Shown in pieces: positions 13,664 to 21,691 of a DNA stretch of 64,000 bases. The stretch comes from Colwellia sp. Arc7-635 (GTDB taxonomy: Bacteria > Pseudomonadota > Gammaproteobacteria > Enterobacterales > Alteromonadaceae). The notes below the pieces were generated by a model. That model was not told where the DNA came from. It saw nothing but the letters and a program-made list of their open reading frames with translations, and did not search any database. Each line of letters opens with the position of its first letter. The first letter of the stretch is position 1. Made by a program: the position numbers and the translations under genes. The DNA lies in assembly GCF_003971255.1 (NCBI RefSeq), contig NZ_CP034660.1, positions 1,302,001 to 1,366,000 of the forward strand, given 5' to 3'.

Positions 13664-13692
13664 AAGCTCGTGTCTAACGCAACGAGTTTTTT
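13664..13692 (+). repeat. Third, eroded copy of the rrn terminator region
   Basis: GCTCGTGTCTAACGCAACGAG followed by six T and ACTTTCTGAGATTTAA parallels the two upstream terminators and their downstream TTTCTGGCGTTTAA tails. The stem has shrunk to CTCGT/ACGAG. Nothing else recognisable lies between 13455 and 13910. Confidence 0.5.
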
Positions 13693-13910
13693 ACTTTCTG
13701 AGATTTAATAAATTAACTGTTCGATTCAAACGTTATTGAGAACGGTATTGTGAACTCTAAACGTAACTCGTTATGGATGAGATTTTTTAACTACTAGAAC
13801 GTATTAGAGCTTTAATTAAGAAGGCTATTTTTAGTAGCCTTGCCAATGTTTAGCGGTTACTTATCTTAAATGCTGTAAATGAATAAAAAGTTTAACTAGA
13901 TAATTAAACT

Positions 13911-14309
13911 TTATTTACCAATTGATATGGTCAGTTGTTCGAATGATTTTATTTGGTCAATTACCTTCACTACCATTTCATGTGTTGCATCTGAATGTGC
14001 GATAACTACTGCGCTGTTCGTTTGGTTTTTAGATAAGAAGCTTTCTATTCGAGCTGATAATCTTTCAATATCAACTAACTTGCCATTAAACTTTAATTGA
14101 CCTGTTTCTGCTATTTGCACCACAACAGTTGGGCTATTTACCTGTGAAGGATTGTTTTTAGCCTTTGGCCTGTTAATTAATAACCCTTCCTCCTTAATGA
14201 ATGATGTAGTAACGATAAAAAATATTAGCAAGATAAAAACAATATCTAACATCGGGGTCATATCTACATCGGCTTCTTGTTCTTCATTAACATGCCTTCT
14301 ACGTGCCAT
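13911..14309 (-). CDS. ExbD/TolR-family protein, unpaired
   Basis: A 132-aa protein of the ExbD family, the proton-channel partner in TonB energisation. It has a short cytoplasmic N-terminus with EEQEADVDMTPMLDIVFILL, the conserved membrane Asp at about residue 22, one helix (about 18-40) and a periplasmic domain to the end. AGAGGAAGTCC precedes the ATG. No exbB or tonB gene adjoins it on either side: rRNA debris lies downstream and a chemoreceptor is divergent. It must therefore work with a distant ExbB or be a leftover. It differs clearly from the tolR in this window. Confidence 0.88.
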   Translation of the reverse strand: MARRRHVNEEQEADVDMTPMLDIVFILLIFFIVTTSFIKEEGLLINRPKAKNNPSQVNSPTVVVQIAETGQLKFNGKLVDIERLSARIESFLSKNQTNSAVVIAHSDATHEMVVKVIDQIKSFEQLTISIGK

Positions 14310-14707
14310 TGGACTTCCTCTTTCTTAACAAGTTACTTTTGTGTGCTATTTAATATGTACGAGGATTTACGTAGTTGCAATGTTTATTTACGAAGTGCTT
14401 CGTATAGTGGGGTGTGGATATCACTATATTTGCCCCAGATATTCAGAGTATCTGCGAATTATTGTTTTATTCAATTTCGCTTTAAATACGTGATCTCTTC
14501 TATAATCTAGCCCATATTTTTTGATATGAAATACGTTTGGGTCATTCTAAATCATTATCGTGATTATTTATTATTTGATGCAAGATATACCCTGTTACGA
14601 TTTATTGCCTAATACATGATATAAAACAATTAAAATCAAATTCGAATAGGCACTATTTTTATAACCTGTAATACTGTTACTACAATATTATTTCACTTGG
14701 ATAATAA

Positions 14708-16396
14708 ATGAAAACAATGACTATTAAGCAGAGAATTTTATTACTGACTATTTTACCTTTAGTTTTTGCTATCTCAACGATCATGTTTTTGATTCATTCT
14801 GAGCTAAGTGCTCTAGGTGATGAACAAGTGCAAGACATTCGAAGCTCTATGATGAAAGAGAAGCGTGTCATTCTTGAAAACTATGTCGATATTGCAATCA
14901 CTTCAGTACAAGGAGTTGTTGCTAGTGGCAGTTTTGATGATCCTGTTATTAAGGCACAAGTGGCACGTCAATTAAGAGACATTCTTTTTGGTGCAAAAAA
15001 AGATGGTTATATGTTTGTTTATGATTATGACGGAATAAACATTGTTATGGGGCCAAAGCCAGAATTAGAAGGTAAAAATCTGTATGCTCTAAAAGACTCT
15101 GATGGTGTAAATGTCATTAAAGAGCTTATTAGTAGCGCAAAAGATGGTGGTGGATTTCTTCAATATAGCTGGAATAAACCATCAAAAAATGCCAATGCAC
15201 CCAAATTAGGTTTTGTAAGGGGTATTGAGCAATATAAATGGATGGTTGGAACTGGTTTTTATATCGATGATATCGATGATGCTGTTACTTTAGCACGTCT
15301 AGAAATTGATAAAAGAATACAGCGTGCAATGATGTTGATAGCTGTTGTTGGACTCGTTTTGATTGTTTTGGTTGGCTTTATTAGTTTGTTTGTAACTGTA
15401 CGGATAACCAAGCCTATACAAGATACTGTTTTGGCGCTTAACAATATTAGCCATGGCGAGGGTGATTTAACTAAACGTTTAACCGTATATGCTAATGATG
15501 AGGTAGGACAGGTTTCTATTAGTTTTAATCAATTTGTTGAAAAAATTCATAACTTAGTATTAGAAATCAAAAGTAGCGTAGGCGACTTAAGTCGATCGAC
15601 TCAACAAATGAATCTTGTGGTAATAAGTACCAATGAAAATGTTGTGAAACAAAAAGATGAAACCATGCATGCAGCATCTGCGGTACACGAAATGGCTGCG
15701 ACGGCTGAAGACGTGGCAGGAAATGCTTCAAGAGCGGCTGAAGCTGCACAACAAGCAGACACAGAGACAGCTTCAGGACAAATTATTGTTGAAGATACTA
15801 TTGTTTCTATATCTCAGTTATCTGAAGACGTAAATCGTGCGACTGACGTTATTAACCAGCTAAGCGATGATGCAGAACAAATTGGTGATGTAATTAATGT
15901 TATTAAGGGAATAGCGGATCAAACAAATCTTTTAGCATTAAATGCAGCAATTGAAGCCGCTCGTGCAGGTGAGCTTGGCCGAGGCTTCTCAGTAGTTGCC
16001 GATGAAGTAAGGACGCTTGCCAATCGTACTCAAAAAAGTACGGAAGAAATTAATCACATGATTGAATTGCTATTAGGGCGGGTAAAAGAAGCCGTAGGTG
16101 TGATGAATAATAGCAGTACCCAAGGTAAAAACACTGTAGCGCAAGCTCAAAAAGCCAGTGATTCGTTGAAAACAATAATGGTGGCGGTGAGTACAATTAC
16201 TAATATGAATACCCAAATTGCAACTGCTGCTGAAGAGCAGACAGTTGTTACTGACGAAATAAGTAAAAATGTCCAGCAAGTTGCTGATATTGCAGAAGAC
16301 TCATCAACAAAGGCTTTAGAGCTGGAGAAAACCTCAGCAGAATTAATTGCGCTAGAAAATCGCTTAGCTGCGGTTGTAAACCAGTTTAAAGTTTAA
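14708..16396 (+). CDS. Methyl-accepting chemotaxis protein with single Cache domain
   Basis: A 562-aa transmembrane chemoreceptor that passes ligand binding to CheA/CheW. Helices lie at about residues 10-28 and 205-230. The periplasmic part (about 40-195) has the [18 protein letters not shown] and [19 protein letters not shown] signatures of sCache_2 domains, which bind small carboxylates and similar ligands. A HAMP domain follows at about 230-285, then the signalling helix bundle with the hairpin tip [19 protein letters not shown] and the glutamate-rich methylation helices. The end is at VVNQFKV with no CheR-binding pentapeptide. The 398 bp upstream hold no other gene. Confidence 0.95.
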   Translation: MKTMTIKQRILLLTILPLVFAISTIMFLIHSELSALGDEQVQDIRSSMMKEKRVILENYVDIAITSVQGVVASGSFDDPVIKAQVARQLRDILFGAKKDGYMFVYDYDGINIVMGPKPELEGKNLYALKDSDGVNVIKELISSAKDGGGFLQYSWNKPSKNANAPKLGFVRGIEQYKWMVGTGFYIDDIDDAVTLARLEIDKRIQRAMMLIAVVGLVLIVLVGFISLFVTVRITKPIQDTVLALNNISHGEGDLTKRLTVYANDEVGQVSISFNQFVEKIHNLVLEIKSSVGDLSRSTQQMNLVVISTNENVVKQKDETMHAASAVHEMAATAEDVAGNASRAAEAAQQADTETASGQIIVEDTIVSISQLSEDVNRATDVINQLSDDAEQIGDVINVIKGIADQTNLLALNAAIEAARAGELGRGFSVVADEVRTLANRTQKSTEEINHMIELLLGRVKEAVGVMNNSSTQGKNTVAQAQKASDSLKTIMVAVSTITNMNTQIATAAEEQTVVTDEISKNVQQVADIAEDSSTKALELEKTSAELIALENRLAAVVNQFKV

Positions 16397-16516
16397 AGGG
16401 CTATAAATTTTATGGCTAGCTAGATGTATTTAATGATATCTATGTAGTAGCCTTTATTATTGTCTGAAAAGTGCAAATACTAATGATTTGAAAGTGAATT
16501 TTTACTCTTCAATAAT

Positions 16517-16546
16517 AAAAAATCCAGCGTTCGCTGGATTTTTTTT
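16517..16546 (+). terminator. Bidirectional terminator between the MCP and S46 genes
   Basis: The stem AAAATCCAGCG/CGCTGGATTTT with loop TT has A-runs before and eight T after. It can therefore end transcription of the chemoreceptor on the plus strand and of the peptidase on the minus strand. Confidence 0.9.
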
Positions 16547-16576
16547 ACTTAATAGATAATGATTTATTTATTAACT

Positions 16577-18736
16577 CTATTCCACAATATCCATTTCTTC
16601 AATTAGGTTTGTTGCACCATCAACATGTTCCATTACCCAAAGCATGTATTTAATATCAACATGTATTGAACGGTTAAGTTTTGTGTCGTAGTCCCAATCA
16701 CCAATGATACTTTCGTAAACACCGTCAAATACTAAACCAACAAACTCAGCTTTATCATTCAATGTTGGTGAGCCAGAGTTACCTCCAGTGATATCTAGCG
16801 TGCCTAAAAAGTTAACTGGCACTGAGCCAAGTTCTTTTTTAGCATATTCGCCGTATTGCTTGTTTTTGATCAGAGCAAGCTCCTTCTTCGGAGCATCAAA
16901 TGGGGCAATACCAGTGTCTTTTCTAACAATACCCTCTAGTGTTGTAAAAGGAGTTGCGACTAATCCATCTTGAGGTGAGTAGCCTTTAACATTACCGTAG
17001 GTTACGCGTAAGGTGCTATTAGCATCAGCATAAACAGGTAGATCTTTCGCGTTAAAGTATGCAATCAATGCTTCCATATATTTAGGTCTATAAGACTGAA
17101 TATTACCGGAAAGTTCTTCGTTAGTTTCTTCAATATGCTTACGTTCTACGTAGGTATCTACCGCTAACTGAATGAATGGGTCATTACTTTTTGTAAAATC
17201 ATCTGGCGCTTTATTCATCCAAGCTAAACGAGTTTCTTGATCGTTTAGCTTTGTTGCTTGATACATTTTAGCTAGTTTAGTTTGGAACAGCTGTTCATCA
17301 CTACTTTTCTCAACAGCAAAAAACTTATCAAGTGATGCTAAGCGTTGTGATTTTGGTAATTCAATATAGTGTTTAAACATAGCTACTAGGATTTTTTGAT
17401 CCATTTGAGAGTCGTAACGTCGATTAACGGCTTTCATACTTTGTTCAAAACCAGCAATATCGCGCTCTTGATAGCCACGTTTACGCTCTACATTAGGTTT
17501 TTTATTTTCAAGTGACAAGCGGTGCAAGCGTGTAGCCGTGCTTAGCATTTTGCTGTAATTCATATAACCAACGATAAGATCTCTTGCTTGGCTTTGTTGA
17601 TCTTGTTTAATTAAGTCATTTAAGCCCTTAAGCGCATCACCGTATTTAGCTTGACGTTTTCCTGAAGCATTAATCCAATCACTAAGTTCTGATTCTAATG
17701 ATTGCTTACGTGCTAATGTTGTTCCCTTATTATAGCTCTCGACCATGCTGCCATAATTTTTTGCGTAATTAGCAAGTCCAGCCAAGGTGCTTTCATATTT
17801 AATTCTAACATCACTACCAGGTGCTGAATTATCGTGAATAATATCAATTATTTCTTCGCGATATGCTTTAGCTTTTGGGTAAGTCCAAGTAAATTGATTC
17901 TCTACTTCCAATGCTGTTCGGTAGCGATTTGTTCTACCTGGGTAGCCCAATACCATAATGTAGTCATTTTCATCAACGCTACTTTTATTCACTTTTAAGT
18001 GATGTTTTGGTTCATATGGTACGTTTTCAACACTGTAATCGGCCGGTTGTCCGTCTTTACCTACATAAGCGCGGTAAAAACCATAATCACCGGTATGTCT
18101 TGGCCACATCCAGTTGTCGATATCCCCGCCGTATTTACCAATACTGCTGGCCGGAGCATGTACTAAACGCACATCGCGAATAGTCAGTTGTTTAAATAAG
18201 TAATACTCTAAACCGCCATGAAAATTAACCACACTACAACGGTATTTACTGTCGCTCTCACATTCTGCAACGAGTGATTTAGAGCTAAGATCAATACTAT
18301 TAAAGCGCTGTGAACCGGTCATGTCTGAGCTTAACGCTGCTTGGATGATATCAGTTACGGGGGTTATTTCTTCGGTCACATAGATTCTACTTCCTGGCGT
18401 AGCAGGTAGCTCTTCTTTGAATGATTTAGCTAAGAAACCATTTTTTAGTAAGTTGTTTTCTTCAGTAGAGTTATATTGTACTGAACCATAAACACAGTGA
18501 TGGTTAGTTGCAACTAAGCCTTTATCTGATACGAAAGAGGCAGTACAACCACCTAAGCTAACGATAGCACCCATTGGAAAACCCGTTAAATCTGTCAACG
18601 AATTTGGGTTAAGTTTTAAGCCTGCGTCGACAAGTTTTTCAGCAATGCTTGGTAATTGATGTGGTTGCCACATTCCTTCATCAGCGATGGTCGCAGTTGA
18701 AGCTAATGCAAAACACAGTGAAGCAAATTTTTTCAT
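16577..18736 (-). CDS. S46 dipeptidyl-peptidase, DPP7-type
   Basis: A 719-aa secreted or periplasmic serine peptidase that releases dipeptides from peptide N-termini. The signal peptide is MKKFASLCFALASTATIA. The chymotrypsin-like catalytic His lies in VATNHHC (about residue 80) and the Ser in GGNSGSP near the C-terminus; a large helical domain is inserted between. The residue after FD in VGLVFDGVYES is Gly. In the family, Gly here marks DPP7 (hydrophobic/broad) and Arg marks DPP11 (acidic), so DPP7-like specificity is inferred. The start is the ATG preceded by GAGAAA. A TTG 15 bp upstream in frame lacks a better site. Confidence 0.93.
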   Translation of the reverse strand: MKKFASLCFALASTATIADEGMWQPHQLPSIAEKLVDAGLKLNPNSLTDLTGFPMGAIVSLGGCTASFVSDKGLVATNHHCVYGSVQYNSTEENNLLKNGFLAKSFKEELPATPGSRIYVTEEITPVTDIIQAALSSDMTGSQRFNSIDLSSKSLVAECESDSKYRCSVVNFHGGLEYYLFKQLTIRDVRLVHAPASSIGKYGGDIDNWMWPRHTGDYGFYRAYVGKDGQPADYSVENVPYEPKHHLKVNKSSVDENDYIMVLGYPGRTNRYRTALEVENQFTWTYPKAKAYREEIIDIIHDNSAPGSDVRIKYESTLAGLANYAKNYGSMVESYNKGTTLARKQSLESELSDWINASGKRQAKYGDALKGLNDLIKQDQQSQARDLIVGYMNYSKMLSTATRLHRLSLENKKPNVERKRGYQERDIAGFEQSMKAVNRRYDSQMDQKILVAMFKHYIELPKSQRLASLDKFFAVEKSSDEQLFQTKLAKMYQATKLNDQETRLAWMNKAPDDFTKSNDPFIQLAVDTYVERKHIEETNEELSGNIQSYRPKYMEALIAYFNAKDLPVYADANSTLRVTYGNVKGYSPQDGLVATPFTTLEGIVRKDTGIAPFDAPKKELALIKNKQYGEYAKKELGSVPVNFLGTLDITGGNSGSPTLNDKAEFVGLVFDGVYESIIGDWDYDTKLNRSIHVDIKYMLWVMEHVDGATNLIEEMDIVE

Positions 18737-19260
18737 TATTGTTTTTCTCAAAGTTAGTAATAAAACCTGACGATAGTGTGCTGTATCAGTAAAAATTAGT
18801 CAAAAATATCCCCTAATTTACTGTGCTTCAAAGAGTTTATATTCTTATTAGTCTTAACGCTAGATACTGTACTCGCTCAATACAGACCACAACTTTCCTC
18901 TTCAGTAGCCTTAGCTGAAAATTGTGGATTAATTGCTCACTATTGGGATAAGTTTACTCTGATAGTCGATTTGTTGGTAAAGATTAGCTGTGTATATATT
19001 TTCATTGTGTTATTTAACTTGTTGATTCTAAATGAATATGAAGTTATTGTTGTTCTAGCTCTATTGAAACTGTAGATAATATACTTTATACGGTGAAAGA
19101 GCTTAATAAAAATAAGTGAAACAATAAAATTAAGTGCATATTGCAATGAAACCTTAACTTGTTGAATGTTATCTGTTTCGATATTCTTACAGTTATTAGT
19201 AACGCAATATTTACGCGCTATTTTATAAACATGATAATAAAAGACTCTTAAGGATCGTTT

Positions 19261-20262
19261 GTGCTTATTAAAGATAATTTTGATGAGGCTTTAAAGATCA
19301 GTGAAGCCGCTAATGAGTTTTTAACTCATTATAAAATACCAGCTAGCCCAGTTAATTATTCTGTTATGTACCTGCATATCAGTAATCGTCATGAAAAGCT
19401 AAGCGCTGAATTAGAGCGACATATCGAAAAGCATCAAACAATTGATCTGACGTTTATTGAAGGTTTGTTTGAAAAGTACATTTCTCATACCCATAGCATT
19501 GATAAACAAATACTTGACCCTATAGAAAAGTCTTTAACTTCAGCGTTAGAAAAAATAAACCTACAAGTTGATAGTGATATAACGGTGGCTTCAAATTTAA
19601 GAAAAGCAGAACAAGCATTATCAAAACACGAATATCATAAATCTATGCAAAGTATTGTTACGTTTTTTATGAATAGTATTACTTCATCTCAGCAACAACA
19701 TAGTGATTTGTCATTGGCACTAACGAGGTCTTGTGGCGAAGTTAGTTTTTTGAAATCGAAGCTCGAAGCGGCACGCCATGAGGCGATAGTTGATTCACTA
19801 ACCGGTCTTTATAATCGCCGTGGTTGTGATATTAAGTTACAAAGCATCGATATTGAGCAAGTGCATTCATCGTTAGCCATCGATATTGATCACTTTAAAA
19901 GTATCAATGATCAGTTTGGACATTTTATTGGTGATAAGGTTATTCAGCGCATTGCTAAGGTGATCACCTCTAGTATATCTGAGCATGATATTGCCGTTCG
20001 CTTTGGTGGTGAAGAGTTTGTGGTTGTTATGGTCAATAAAACGCTCAAGCAAGCACACGAAGTAGCCGAAAAAATCCGATTGGCGATAGCACAATTGAAG
20101 TTAATGCAAAGAGATTCGAAAGCTTATCTACCTAAAATTTCGGTTTCCATAGGGATTGCCCAACGAGAAGATGAGTTGAACTGGCGCGAACTCTTTGAAC
20201 AAGCAGATACGGCTTTATATCAGGCTAAGAGCAACGGCAGAAATAGAAGCGTGTGCTTATAA
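19261..20262 (+). CDS. Diguanylate cyclase, soluble
   Basis: A 333-aa cytosolic enzyme predicted to make c-di-GMP. The N-terminal 175 residues are helical with no known signature (regulatory or dimerisation). The GGDEF domain runs from DSLTGLYNRRG (about residue 178) through DIDHFKSINDQFGH to the intact active site RFGGEEF. The RxxD inhibitory site is absent: SEHD stands at its position, so product inhibition at this site is unlikely. The start is GTG with AAGGATC 6 bp upstream. The 500 bp upstream show no gene. Confidence 0.93.
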   Translation: MLIKDNFDEALKISEAANEFLTHYKIPASPVNYSVMYLHISNRHEKLSAELERHIEKHQTIDLTFIEGLFEKYISHTHSIDKQILDPIEKSLTSALEKINLQVDSDITVASNLRKAEQALSKHEYHKSMQSIVTFFMNSITSSQQQHSDLSLALTRSCGEVSFLKSKLEAARHEAIVDSLTGLYNRRGCDIKLQSIDIEQVHSSLAIDIDHFKSINDQFGHFIGDKVIQRIAKVITSSISEHDIAVRFGGEEFVVVMVNKTLKQAHEVAEKIRLAIAQLKLMQRDSKAYLPKISVSIGIAQREDELNWRELFEQADTALYQAKSNGRNRSVCL

Positions 20263-20290
20263 ACGCTTCTACTTCTATTATAAGTTAGCT

Positions 20291-21067
20291 TTATTTACTA
20301 AAAGAATGAGGGAAGTCGCTATTCGAGCGCAACTGATCGATTAATGATTTCTCAGTTGCATTTTGGGCTGATTGGCCCCAGCTATCGAAGTTAACTAACT
20401 CCTCAATTGGCCTTCTCGCCAACCAGTTTGCAGACTCTAATTCTGGCTTCTCTTTAAAATGGCTAACATAGCCCAAGCATAAATAGGCAATAGGTACGAC
20501 AGAGTCAGGCAGAGAAAGTGTTTCTTTTAATATTTCATGATGAAGGATAGATACCCAGCCTACACCTAAACCTTCGGCACGGGCTGCCAACCAAAAGTTT
20601 TGTACAGCACACACTGAACTATATAAATCCATTTCCTTCATATGAGTTCTACCAATAACTGTTTTTCCAGTTCGGCTTCGATCACAAGTGATGCAGATAT
20701 TAATGGGGGACTCGATAATCCCTTCAAGTTTTAGATTTTTATATTGTTCTTGTTTGTCTTTTTCAAACAATGCTTGAGCTTCTTGGTGTGCAAGAGTAAA
20801 GCTTTGGTGTATTTTATTTTTTATCTCAGGTGACTGAATAACAATGAAGTTCCAAGGTTGCATAAAGCCAACAGAGGGAGCATGGTGCGCAGCGTAAAGT
20901 ATTCTACTGAGCACGTCATTTTCAATTTTAGTGGGTAAAAATTGTCCTCGAACATCTCGACGATTAAAAATTGATTTATATAAGCCGTGTTGGTCTTGTT
21001 CGCTAAAACTATGTTGTGTTTTCTGTTGAGTTACTGATTGCGTTAATTTTTTCTCTTCTAAATCCAA
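20291..21067 (-). CDS. bluB: BluB, 5,6-dimethylbenzimidazole synthase
   Basis: BluB (258 aa) is a flavin-destroying nitroreductase-fold enzyme that turns FMNH2 and oxygen into 5,6-dimethylbenzimidazole, the lower ligand of vitamin B12. Motifs include NRRDVRGQFLP near residue 38, AAHHAPSVGFMQPWNF, DLYSSVCAVQNFWLAARAEG and GVGWVSILH. The start must be TTG, since no in-frame ATG precedes the conserved core; AAGGGG lies 7 bp upstream of it. A cobalamin riboswitch lies in the leader, so it is probably shut off by B12. No other cob genes adjoin it. Confidence 0.94.
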   Translation of the reverse strand: MDLEEKKLTQSVTQQKTQHSFSEQDQHGLYKSIFNRRDVRGQFLPTKIENDVLSRILYAAHHAPSVGFMQPWNFIVIQSPEIKNKIHQSFTLAHQEAQALFEKDKQEQYKNLKLEGIIESPINICITCDRSRTGKTVIGRTHMKEMDLYSSVCAVQNFWLAARAEGLGVGWVSILHHEILKETLSLPDSVVPIAYLCLGYVSHFKEKPELESANWLARRPIEELVNFDSWGQSAQNATEKSLIDQLRSNSDFPHSFSK

Positions 21068-21118
21068 AATATTCCCCTTATTGGACTCTAAAAGCGATCG
21101 GCCTTTCGCTTTACTGAA

Positions 21119-21517
21119 ATTGCTAGGCAGGTCTTCTGACTTAGACGTAAACTTAAAGTTATAAGCTTAGCATTTGCTACCTTCCCAGTATTTACTACCA
21201 GTGGTTTACAGCAAAGTTATATCAATTTCGTTAAGTTGTTTGTATTTATACTAGGTAAAATATTTATCTGCTTACGGACTAACATCAGCAGACAAATATT
21301 TACTTATGTCGCTGAGCTATTAATAGTTAATAGCGGCAAAAATCATGTAAGAGTAAATGATAAGTCTTACATTTTCCTAGGAAAAAAATTACAAAATTAA
21401 CGATATTGATAGATATTAAACGTCATTACAGCGCTGGGCACGTATTGGGTTTTCACCAATTTCCCTATTCTCTTAGGCTTAAATTCTATTAAAAATGAAG
21501 CGAAAGCACCTAACAAT
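21119..21517 (-). promoter_or_regulatory. Cobalamin (AdoCbl) riboswitch with a long insertion
   Basis: On the minus strand the 5' half has AGGTGC, then AATAGGGAAATTGGTGAAAA (21469-21450) and the AGCGCTGTAA segment (21435-21426). The 3' half has CCACTGG (21204-21198), TACTGGGAAGGTAG and the B12 box AGTCAGAAGACCTGCC (21141-21126). The outer P1 stem ATTGTTAGG (21517-21509) pairs with CCTAGCAAT (21127-21119) over 9 bp with one wobble, so both halves form one aptamer. A stem AAAGCGA/TCGCTTT near bluB may be the switch. About 220 nt sit where roughly 30-50 are usual. Confidence 0.88.
21258..21372 (-). other. Three-hairpin insertion inside the riboswitch
   Basis: Consecutive inverted repeats: 15-bp arms with one mismatch at 21258-21272/21287-21301; a perfect 8-bp stem GCTATTAA/TTAATAGC at 21316-21334; and ATGTAAGA/TCTTACAT at 21345-21372. 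They occupy the stretch between the two conserved riboswitch halves and encode no protein. Confidence 0.75.
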
Positions 21518-21624
21518 AATTTCGTGGCACTATAACATTGAGGAGATTAAATAGAATGGTTTATTTTAGAAGGAGAGGATGAACAGACAAGTTAAATTTA
21601 TCTGAAAATAGGCGAGATATGAGA

Positions 21625-21658
21625 ATAAAAAAAGGGAAAGTACATCAGTACCTTCCCT
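21625..21658 (-). terminator. Terminator of the S8 peptidase gene at 21692
   Basis: An 11-bp stem AGGGAAAGTAC/GTACCTTCCCT (one A-C mismatch), loop ATCA, followed on the minus strand by seven T. Confidence 0.85.
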
Positions 21659-21691
21659 AATAACAACACTAGTTGGGAGTATTTTCAACTA

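Noticed and set aside
21420-21520. A second, separate cobalamin riboswitch upstream of the one before bluB
   Set aside because: It holds only the 5' half of the aptamer, and its outer strand pairs perfectly with the 3' half near bluB, so one interrupted aptamer is the better reading.
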